Source: Falsiroseomonas selenitidurans
GTDB lineage: Bacteria > Pseudomonadota > Alphaproteobacteria > Acetobacterales > Acetobacteraceae
Length of the DNA stretch: 64,000 nt
Reading direction: 5' to 3'
Assembly: GCF_012103215.1 (NCBI RefSeq)
Contig: NZ_JAAVNE010000004.1
Span: forward strand, 115,118 to 179,117
Shown: piece by piece, positions 55,184 through 62,535 of the stretch
Position numbering within the stretch: the first letter of the stretch is position 1
How the letters are laid out: each line of letters opens with the position of its first letter
The notes under the pieces: generated by a model
Databases searched by the model: none
What the model was told of the DNA's origin: nothing
The model's input: only the letters and a program-made list of their open reading frames with translations
Program-made: the position numbers and the translations under genes

Positions 55184-55693
55184 TCAGACCCCGGCCTTCT
55201 GCCCCTGCGCCCGCAGCGTGGCGTAGCGCCGCGTCACCGCATCGAGGTTGTCGTGGCACCATTGCGCCATCCGCTCCTCCTCCCGCAGCGACAGATCCAG
55301 CGCGGCATGGGCGCTGCCGTGGCCGGCCAGCTCCGCCAGGGTGATGAGCGACCGGTAGGCGGCGATCTCGTAGTGCTCGAAGGCATAGTTCGCCATCGCG
55401 TTCTTCAGCACCTCGTCCGGCATCAGCGCATGGCCGATCGCGGCGATATTCGCCGCCAGCCCGGTCGCGAGGTCCTTGAGGCCGGAGCCGGAGGTGCCGA
55501 GACCCTCCAGCAATTCGTCCAGCCGGTCGCGCTGCACCTCGCTCTCGGCGATGTGGCGGCGCAGCGCGGCTTCCATCTCGGGGTAGTTTTCCAGCCGGTC
55601 GACCTGCCGTGACAGGATCTGGATGGCCTCGGTCTCAAGCGCGCGGGCGTTCACCAACCCGGCGATGTAGGTGTCGCGGTATTCGTTCGCCAT
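55184..55693 (-). CDS. DUF892-type ferritin-like protein (YciE/YciF type), copy a
   Basis: Four-helix-bundle protein of 169 residues. EYRDTYIAGLVNARALETEAIQILSRQVDRLENYPEME, HIAESEVQRDRLDELLEGLG and NYAFEHYEIAAYRSLITLAELAG supply the Glu/His pattern of a possible di-metal site. ATG 55693 is supported by GAGGAGG seven bases upstream; ATG 55699 is too close to it. It is the last gene of the leftward kinase group. The family is often stress-induced, exact function unknown. Confidence 0.82.
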   Translation of the reverse strand: MANEYRDTYIAGLVNARALETEAIQILSRQVDRLENYPEMEAALRRHIAESEVQRDRLDELLEGLGTSGSGLKDLATGLAANIAAIGHALMPDEVLKNAMANYAFEHYEIAAYRSLITLAELAGHGSAHAALDLSLREEERMAQWCHDNLDAVTRRYATLRAQGQKAGV

Positions 55694-55803
55694 GGGCATC
55701 CCTCCTCGGTTCACCGGCCGTCCCCGATGGCGGCCTGCGCGCGGAACGCGGCGGCGGGCCGTCCTGCGGCATCGGCCGCGATGATAAGGTGGAGAGCCGG
55801 CGC

Positions 55804-58008
55804 TCAGGCCGGCTGCGACGGCGGCTTCAAGGCCTGCGGCTGGGCGATCATGCCGCGGATGCGGCGCGCCAGGTCGGCCATGGTGAAGGGCTTGGTCATC
55901 AGCTGCATGTCGATCGCCAGCGGCACGTTGCCGATGGCCGCGGCCTCGGCATAGCCGGTGATGAACAGCACCCGCAGCCCCGGCCGCAGCAGGCGTGCCG
56001 CCTCCGCCACCTGGCGGCCATTCATGCCGCCGGGCAGGCCCACATCGGTGACCAGCAGGTCCAGCCGCGCCGCGCTGCGCAGCAGCGCCAGGCCCGCCGC
56101 GCCATCGGCCGCCGCCAGCACGGTGCAGCCCAGCTCCTCCAGCACCTCCGTCATCAGGCTGCGCAGCGTCGCCTCGTCATCCACCAGCAGCACCGTGGCC
56201 CCCGGCTCCGCCCGGCCCGGCGGCGGACTGGCCCGCGGTGCGGTGGCGGGGGCTGAGGCGCCGGCATGGCGCGGCAGGTGGATGCAGACCGTGGTGCCCT
56301 GCCCCGGCGCGGAGACGATGCGCACCTGGCCGCCGGATTGCCGGACGAAGCCATAGATCATGGAAAGGCCGAGCCCGGTGCCCTTGCCCAAGGGCTTGGT
56401 GGTGAAGAAGGGGTCGAAGGCGCGCGCCACCACATCCGGCGGCATGCCCGCGCCGGTATCGGCCACCGCCAGCATCAGGTAGTCCCCCGCCGCCAGGTCC
56501 CGCGCCGCGGCGGCCCGCGCGTCCAGCCGGGCATTGGCGGTGGCGATGGACAGGCGGCCGCCTTCCGGCATGGCGTCGCGCGCGTTGATGCACAGGTTCA
56601 GCAGCGCGTTCTCCATCTGGTTGCGGTCCAGCAGCGTGGCCCACAGCCCGGGGCTGGCGGCGACCTCCAGCTGCACGGCCGGGCCCACGGTGCGGCGGAT
56701 CATGTCCTCCATCCCGCGCACCAGCGCGCCGAGGTCGGTGGGCCGCGCATCCAGGGTCTGGCGGCGGGAAAAGGCGAGCAGCCGGTGGGTCAGCGCCGCG
56801 GCGCGCGTCGCCGCGCTCTGCGCCGTGGTGATGTAGCGGTCGAAATCACCGAATCGGCCTTCGATCCGGCGGCGCTCCAGCAGCCCCAGGCTGCCGATGA
56901 TCGCGGTCAGCAGGTTGTTGAAGTCGTGCGCGATGCCGCCGGTCAGCTGGCCCACCGCTTCCATCTTCTGCGCCTGGCGCAGCTTCTCCTCCGCCGCCGC
57001 GCGTTCCTGCTGTTCCGACTGCAGGGCGGCGGTGCGCTCGGCCACGCGCTTTTCCAGCGCGTCGTTCCACAGATGCAGGGCGGTCTCCAGCCGCTTGCGG
57101 TCCTCGATATCCTCCAGCGTGCCGTACCAGCCCATCACCTCCTTCGCTGCGCCCCGGCGCGGCGCGGCGCGGGCGCGCAGCCAGCGCCAGGCGCCAGAGG
57201 CGGTGTGGAAGCGCGCTTCCGCATCGAAGGCCGTGCCCTCCGCCACCGCGCGCCGCCACGCCGCCTGGATGCGGGCGCGGTCGTCCGGGTGCGGGGTGCG
57301 CAGCCAGCCATCCTGCAGCGCCGCTTCCTGCGTCTGGCCGGTGAGTTCCAGCCAGCGCTGGCTGAAGCCGGTGATCCGGCCATCGGCATCGGCCGTCCAG
57401 GGGATCTGCGGGTTCAGTTCTACCGAGGCACGATGATGGTCCTCGCTTTCGCGCAGCGCCTCCTCGGCCCGCCGGCGTTCCGCCGCCACATGCAGCCGAT
57501 GGACGGCACCGGCGATCAGGGTGGCGTAGCCGCGCAGGAAGCTGATGTCGTGCTCGGAGAAGGCGCGCGGCCGGCGGCTGTCCACCTGCAACAGGCCGTA
57601 GGGCGGCCGATGATCGGTGCCGAGGATCACCACATTCACCAGCGCGCGCACCCCGGCATCGCGGATGAAGTCCGGGTAGGTGAAGCGGTCCTCCAGCGCG
57701 ATGTCGGGCGAGATGGCGGCATCGCCGGTGCGCAGCGCATAGCCTTCGGAGGATCCGATTTCCGCCTGCACGCGGACCTGCCCCACCACGCCTTCCGGCC
57801 AGCCGACGCCGGCACGGACCAGCAAAGTCCGGCCATCCGGCTGCAATTCCATCACCTTGGCGAAATCGGCCCGCAGCGCGTCGCGCACCAGCCGCGCCGC
57901 CTCCGCCAGGATCTCGTCGATGCTGTCCGAGCGCAGCGCCAACTCCCCGAACCTGGCCAGCGCTTCCTGCTGCCGCAGCAGCCCGGCCTCCCGTCCCGTC
58001 TCGTGCAT
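55804..58008 (-). CDS. Hybrid sensor histidine kinase, GAF-PAS-HK-REC
   Basis: Soluble kinase of 734 residues. GAF (about 12-180), PAS (about 195-310) and a coiled-coil ([29 protein letters not shown]) precede HisKA with H361 (GGIAHDFNN), HATPase with DTGAGM and GTGLGLSM, and a receiver with D655 (VTDVGLPGG). ATG 58008 (MHETGREAG) is chosen because upstream frame is antisense-like. Its receiver and kinase core resemble those of the kinase at 46151-50305. Copy a of DUF892 follows after 110 bases. Confidence 0.9.
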   Translation of the reverse strand: MHETGREAGLLRQQEALARFGELALRSDSIDEILAEAARLVRDALRADFAKVMELQPDGRTLLVRAGVGWPEGVVGQVRVQAEIGSSEGYALRTGDAAISPDIALEDRFTYPDFIRDAGVRALVNVVILGTDHRPPYGLLQVDSRRPRAFSEHDISFLRGYATLIAGAVHRLHVAAERRRAEEALRESEDHHRASVELNPQIPWTADADGRITGFSQRWLELTGQTQEAALQDGWLRTPHPDDRARIQAAWRRAVAEGTAFDAEARFHTASGAWRWLRARAAPRRGAAKEVMGWYGTLEDIEDRKRLETALHLWNDALEKRVAERTAALQSEQQERAAAEEKLRQAQKMEAVGQLTGGIAHDFNNLLTAIIGSLGLLERRRIEGRFGDFDRYITTAQSAATRAAALTHRLLAFSRRQTLDARPTDLGALVRGMEDMIRRTVGPAVQLEVAASPGLWATLLDRNQMENALLNLCINARDAMPEGGRLSIATANARLDARAAAARDLAAGDYLMLAVADTGAGMPPDVVARAFDPFFTTKPLGKGTGLGLSMIYGFVRQSGGQVRIVSAPGQGTTVCIHLPRHAGASAPATAPRASPPPGRAEPGATVLLVDDEATLRSLMTEVLEELGCTVLAAADGAAGLALLRSAARLDLLVTDVGLPGGMNGRQVAEAARLLRPGLRVLFITGYAEAAAIGNVPLAIDMQLMTKPFTMADLARRIRGMIAQPQALKPPSQPA

Positions 58009-58090
58009 GTCTCCGACCTGTTCGAAAACCCGCGCCTGCCGGCCCCGCCCGGCAAAAGCCGCGACCCTGGCGAAAGTTTCCAGACCGGTA

Positions 58091-59173
58091 TCAAGGCCGG
58101 CTGTGCAGGCTCTCGCCCGGACCGGCGCTGCCGGCGGGGAAGCGCACGGTCCAGCGCAGCCCGGGGCGCGCCCTGCCCGGTGCCACCGGCGCGCTGTGCA
58201 GCTTTCCGCCCAGCTGCGCGGCCAGCGCCCGGCTGATGCGGGTGCCGAGGCCGCTGCCCCTGGGCGGCGCGGCCGGATCGGCGCCGATGCCGTCATCCTC
58301 CACCGTCAGCACGAAGGCCTCCGGCTCCCGCCGCAGCGCCACGGCGATGCGGCCCTCGGCATCGTCGGGAAAGGCATATTTGAGCGCGTTGCCCACCAGC
58401 TCGTTCACGATCAGCCCCAGCGGAACGGCGCGCGACATCGGCAGGACGCTGCTGTCCGCCAGGACGCTGAGCGCCACGGGGCGCATGTCCACCGCCGCAT
58501 CCTCCAGATCCGCCACCAGCCCTTCCAGGAAGCCCCGGCTGTCCACCTGCGCCTTGCCATCCTCCTCGCGGTGCCGGTCCAGCCGGCCATTGATGCGCGC
58601 CAGCGCAGCGATGCGGCCGGAGGCCTCGTTCAGCGCCGCCCGCGCCGCCGGGTCCTCATAGGTGCCGGCCTTGAGGCGCAGGGTCGACGCCAGGCGCTGC
58701 AGGTCGTTGCGGGCGCGATGCACCGACTCGCTGAGCAGGGTGCCGCGCTCTGCCGCGGTGCTGCGCAGGTCCGCGTTGGCGCGCGACAGTTCGGCGCGCT
58801 CCGACGCCAGGCTGCTGATGGCGTGGTGCAGCGCCTCAAGCAGCGTCGCGGTGAAGAAGCCGATGGCGAGAAAGGTCGCCAGCTCGAACAGCACCGGCAG
58901 CTCGGTCACCGCCAGGCTGCGCTGCGGCGGGACGAAGTACCACAGGCCAAGCCCGGCCGAGGCAACGGTGGCGACGAAGCCGGTGCCACGGTCGAACAGG
59001 ACGCCGGCCGCGATGATGCCCGGCATGAACAGCATGTAGGGCATGGCCGTGGCGTGGCCCAGCAGGGCCAGCCGGCCAAGCAGGCAGGCCAGCACCAGCA
59101 GCGCCGTCGCCCCGTAGCGCGCCCAGACCGGCAGGGCGCGCATCGCCGCCATCCGCATGAAGATCCGGTCCAT
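58091..59173 (-). CDS. Membrane sensor histidine kinase, DUF4118-HisKA_2 type
   Basis: Kinase of 360 residues. Four N-terminal helices (residues about 18-115, DUF4118/KdpD-like) carry LFMPGIIAAGVLFDRGTGFVATVASAGLGLWYFVPP. The transmitter is of HisKA_2/HWE type, with H152 in ESVHRARNDLQRLAS and ATPase motifs LIVNELVGNALKYAFPDD and DDGIGADP. Such kinases often feed the PhyR general stress pathway in alphaproteobacteria, but no PhyR gene is in view. Starts 41 bases after DUF892 copy b. Confidence 0.9.
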   Translation of the reverse strand: MDRIFMRMAAMRALPVWARYGATALLVLACLLGRLALLGHATAMPYMLFMPGIIAAGVLFDRGTGFVATVASAGLGLWYFVPPQRSLAVTELPVLFELATFLAIGFFTATLLEALHHAISSLASERAELSRANADLRSTAAERGTLLSESVHRARNDLQRLASTLRLKAGTYEDPAARAALNEASGRIAALARINGRLDRHREEDGKAQVDSRGFLEGLVADLEDAAVDMRPVALSVLADSSVLPMSRAVPLGLIVNELVGNALKYAFPDDAEGRIAVALRREPEAFVLTVEDDGIGADPAAPPRGSGLGTRISRALAAQLGGKLHSAPVAPGRARPGLRWTVRFPAGSAGPGESLHSRP

Positions 59174-59214
59174 GCCGGCGCTTCAGCCGGGCAGGGTCGC
59201 GTCCGGCCATCGCA

Positions 59215-59718
59215 TCAGGCGGCGGCCCGGTTCACCTTGGACTCGGCGATCGAGGACAGCTTGCGGTCGGTCGCATATTCCTCGTCCAGCGTCTTCTGCA
59301 ACACCGCCGCGCAATCCTGGCGGCCGAGCTGCTTGGCGAAGGCGACGAGCGTGCCGTAGCGGGTGATCTCGTAATGCTCCACCGCCTGGGCCGAGGAGAT
59401 GATGGCGGCATCCAGCACGTCATTGTCGTTGGCGACGCCGAGGATGTCCTTCGCCTCCTCCAGGATGCCGTCCATGGCGGCACAGGTGGTGCCCTTGGCC
59501 GGCTGGCCGTGCATCTCGAACACCTGTTCCAGGCGCTGGATCTGGCCCTCGGTCTCCCGCAGATGCACCTCCAGCCCCTGGCGAAGCTGCGGGTCGGTGG
59601 CCTTGGAGATCATCGTCGGCAGCGACTTCGCGATCTGCTGCTCGGCGTAGTAGATATCCTGCAGGGTGTGGACGAACAGATCGTCCAGCGTCTTGATCGA
59701 CTTGGAAAACAGGCCCAT
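59215..59718 (-). CDS. DUF892-type ferritin-like protein (YciE/YciF type), copy b
   Basis: Protein of 167 residues, clear DUF892 member: SIKTLDDLFVHTLQDIYYAEQQIAKSLPTM, HLRETEGQIQRLEQVFEMHG, IISSAQAVEHYEITRYGTLVAFAKQLG and TLDEEYATDRKLS hold the conserved Glu/His ligands. AAGGAG lies upstream of ATG 59718. It heads the leftward group DUF892-kinase-kinase-DUF892. The two copies are diverged paralogues from different branches of the family. Confidence 0.92.
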   Translation of the reverse strand: MGLFSKSIKTLDDLFVHTLQDIYYAEQQIAKSLPTMISKATDPQLRQGLEVHLRETEGQIQRLEQVFEMHGQPAKGTTCAAMDGILEEAKDILGVANDNDVLDAAIISSAQAVEHYEITRYGTLVAFAKQLGRQDCAAVLQKTLDEEYATDRKLSSIAESKVNRAAA

Positions 59719-59790
59719 CGGAGGCTCCTTGCGGTTGCATGCGCCGGCCGCTGCCGGTCGCCGCCCCAGGAACGCCCTGGTGGGCCGGGA

Positions 59791-59829
59791 GTTCAGGCAG
59801 GGCGTTCAGGCACGGCGTTCAGGGCCGGA
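59791..59829. repeat. Three 13-bp direct repeats (GTTCAGGCAGGGC type)
   Basis: GTTCAGGCAGGGC (59791-59803), GTTCAGGCACGGC (59804-59816) and GTTCAGGGCCGGA (59817-59829) are head-to-tail with an exact 13-base period. They fill the space between the MFS stop and the DUF892 copy b promoter region. May be a regulator-binding array or slippage product. Confidence 0.5.
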
Positions 59830-59834
59830 CGGCA

Positions 59835-61040
59835 TTACCCGCGTGGCCGGCCCAGCCGCAGCATCGCCAGGCAGCCCAGCGCCGGGCCGATCGCCAGCAC
59901 CGCGAAGGCGCCGCCCCAGCCGGCCAGCGCCAGCAGCGGCGGCATCAGGTGGATGGTCACCAGCGTCAGCGCGAAGCCGAGGCTGGTCTGCAGGGTCAGC
60001 ATGGTGCCGGTCAGCCCCGGTTCAGACTGCTCCGCCACGCTGGCCGAGAACTGCGCGGAATCGGCCACCACGGCCAGGCCCCAGACCAGGCACAGCGTGG
60101 TGGTCAGCACCGGATGCAGCCCGAAGGCGAGCCCCGCCAGCAGGCAGCAGCCGCCGGAGACGGCCATTGCCGCCACCGTCACCCGCACCCGCCCCACCCG
60201 GTCCGCCCAGATCCCGGCCAGGACGGAGCCCGGCGCGCCGATCGCGATCACCGCGAAGGTCGCCAGCGAGGCCTCCGCCGCCACCACACCGGGCGTGCCG
60301 CGCCAGGCGGCGAAGCTGGCCGCCAGGTACAGGCCGACCCAGCTCCACATCGCATACAATTCCCACATGTGGCCGAGATAGCCGAGGGTGGCGAGCCGCG
60401 CGCCGCGGTTGCGCCACAGCTGCAGGGCGGCCTGCGGCCGGAAGGGCGGCGCCGCGGCATGGCCCGGCCCCAGCCGCACCCCGAGGATCAGCGCCGCGCC
60501 CGCCAGCGCGGCGAGCGACGCGCTGGCCAGGGTCAGCCGCCAGTCCAGCCCCCCCAACCCATTGACCAGATGCGGGGAGGCCGAGCCAAGCACCAGCCCA
60601 CCCACCAGCAGCCCGACCACCAGGCCCATGTCGCCCCGGCCTGCTCCACCCTGGCCTGCTCCGCCCTGGCCCGCCCAGCCGGCCGCCAGCTTCATGCCCA
60701 CCGGATACACCCCGGCCAGCGCCACGCCGGTGACGAAGCGCGCGAGGATGATCGCCTCCGCCGGCAGCAGCAGGATGGCGGCATTGGCGACGGCCCCCAG
60801 CAGGGCGGCGCCGGCGAAGAGGCGGCGCGGGTCCAGCCGGTCCGGCAGCGTCAGCGCCGCGCTCGCCAGCGTGCCGCAGACGAAGCCGGCCTGCACCGCA
60901 CTGGTCAGCAGCGCCAGGAAGCCCGAACCTGGCCGACCCGCCGCCTCGGCCAGCCCCGGCCCCGCCGCGGTGCCGGAAAACCACAGCGACAGCACCAGCA
61001 CCTGCGCCAGGCAGATCAGCGCGATGGCACGCGCCTTCAC
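59835..61040 (-). CDS. MFS transporter
   Basis: Major-facilitator protein, 401 residues, about twelve helices. WAGQGGAGQGGAGRGD forms a glycine-rich cytoplasmic loop made by a small DNA duplication (60641-60673). GVYPVGMKLAAG and GIWADRVGRVRVTV are MFS motifs. The GTG start at 61040 overlaps the monooxygenase stop (GTGA), so the two genes are coupled. Import or export of the monooxygenase substrate or product is the likely role. Confidence 0.88.
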   Translation of the reverse strand: MKARAIALICLAQVLVLSLWFSGTAAGPGLAEAAGRPGSGFLALLTSAVQAGFVCGTLASAALTLPDRLDPRRLFAGAALLGAVANAAILLLPAEAIILARFVTGVALAGVYPVGMKLAAGWAGQGGAGQGGAGRGDMGLVVGLLVGGLVLGSASPHLVNGLGGLDWRLTLASASLAALAGAALILGVRLGPGHAAAPPFRPQAALQLWRNRGARLATLGYLGHMWELYAMWSWVGLYLAASFAAWRGTPGVVAAEASLATFAVIAIGAPGSVLAGIWADRVGRVRVTVAAMAVSGGCCLLAGLAFGLHPVLTTTLCLVWGLAVVADSAQFSASVAEQSEPGLTGTMLTLQTSLGFALTLVTIHLMPPLLALAGWGGAFAVLAIGPALGCLAMLRLGRPRG

Positions 61041-62425
61041 GCGCCCTGCCCTTCCTCCGGCCAGCGATGGCGCGCGGCAGGATGCCCCGGCGGCAGGCGG
61101 TCGCCGGCGCCGAACAGCTTGGCGCGGTAGCTGCCGGGCGCGTAGCCGGTCTTGAACACGCCGCGCGCCTGCAGCACCGGCACGACCAGCTCGATGAAGG
61201 TCTCCAGGCATTCCGGCATGACGGTGCGGGACAGGTTGAAGCCATCCACATCCGCCGCCGCCATCCAGCCCATCAGCGCATCCGCCACCTGCGCCGGGTC
61301 GCCCACGATCGGCGGCTGGCGGCTGCCCAGCACGGATTGCGCCAGCAATTGCCGCTTGGTCCAGGCCGGGCCGGCGACGCGCGCCATGGCCTCGGCGTTG
61401 GAGCGGATGGCCTGGCTGGGTCCGGCCTGCACCGGCTCATCCAGGCCGAACCGCGCCAGGTCGATGCCGAGCGAGGCGGAGGCGTGCGCCAGCGCGCCCT
61501 CCGCGCTGGCATGGGCGGCGTAGTCCGCCAGCATGTCCCGCGCTTCCGCCTCGGTCCGCCCGACCACCACGGTGGCGCCGGCGAAGACCTGGATCGGCCG
61601 CGGGGCGGCACGGGCGCGCAGATCCGCAACCAGCGCCGCGACAACCTCCGGCTTCGTGCCGTTGACGAAGACGCATTCGGCATGGCGCCCGGCGAAGGCG
61701 CGCCCGCGGTCGCTGGCGCCGGCCTGGTACAGAACCGGCGTGCGCTGGGCGGAGGGCGCGCAGAGATGGATCGCATCCAGCCGGTACTGCTTCCCCTCAT
61801 GCCGCACGCGGCGCACCCGGGCGGGGTCGGTGAAGGTGCCGCCGGCGGCGTCCGCCCGCACCGCATCCTCCGCCCAGCTGCCCTCCCACAGCGCGTAGAC
61901 CGCCTGCATGTATTCCTCGGCCAGGTCGTAGCGGTCGTCGTGGCGCATCTGCTCGGCATAGCCCAGCGCCCGCGCCGCACTGTCCAGATAGCCGGTGACG
62001 ATGTTCCAGCCGATGCGCCCGCCGGTCAGGTGGTCCAGCGTGCTCATCCGCCGCGCCAGCAGGTAGGGCGGTTCATAGGCCAGGTTGCAGGTGACGCCGA
62101 AGCCGAGATGCGTGGTCGCCGCCGCCATCGCCGGGATCGTCAGCACCGGATCGAGCAGCGGCACCTGCACGCCATGGCGCAGCGCGGCATCGGGGCGGCC
62201 GCCATGCACATCGTAGATGCCGAGCACATCGGCCAGGAACAGGCCATCGAACAGGCCGCGTTCCAGGAGCCGCGCCAGGCCGGTCCAGTGGTCCAGCCGG
62301 GCGTAGTCCCGGCTGCGATCACGCGGATGGGTCCACATCCCCTGCTGGATATGGCCGGGGGTTGCCATGTCGAAGGCGTTCAGCCGCATCTGCCGCGGCC
62401 CATCCGGACCTTCGCGCCTCGTCAT
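61037..62425 (-). CDS. FMN-dependent monooxygenase of the NtaA/SnaA/DszA family (second copy)
   Basis: Luciferase-like monooxygenase, 462 residues. MRLNAFDMATPGHIQQGMWTHPRDRS, LFLADVLGIYDVH, LTIPAMAAATTHLGFGVTCNLAYEPPYLLARRMSTLDHLTGGRIGWNIVTGY are signature segments. AAGGAG precedes ATG 62425. Coupled to the MFS gene. It needs an external flavin reductase, not seen here. Substrates of relatives range from aminopolycarboxylates to sulfur heterocycles. Confidence 0.9.
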   Translation of the reverse strand: MTRREGPDGPRQMRLNAFDMATPGHIQQGMWTHPRDRSRDYARLDHWTGLARLLERGLFDGLFLADVLGIYDVHGGRPDAALRHGVQVPLLDPVLTIPAMAAATTHLGFGVTCNLAYEPPYLLARRMSTLDHLTGGRIGWNIVTGYLDSAARALGYAEQMRHDDRYDLAEEYMQAVYALWEGSWAEDAVRADAAGGTFTDPARVRRVRHEGKQYRLDAIHLCAPSAQRTPVLYQAGASDRGRAFAGRHAECVFVNGTKPEVVAALVADLRARAAPRPIQVFAGATVVVGRTEAEARDMLADYAAHASAEGALAHASASLGIDLARFGLDEPVQAGPSQAIRSNAEAMARVAGPAWTKRQLLAQSVLGSRQPPIVGDPAQVADALMGWMAAADVDGFNLSRTVMPECLETFIELVVPVLQARGVFKTGYAPGSYRAKLFGAGDRLPPGHPAARHRWPEEGQGA

Positions 62426-62535
62426 CGCCCCGTCTCCTTCCCCGCACCCGTGCCGGCGGGCGGCACGGGGCGCCGGCAGGATGGGGCGCCCGGGGCGGGG
62501 CGGTCAAACCCGGCCCCGGCTTCGGGCGACCGGGT

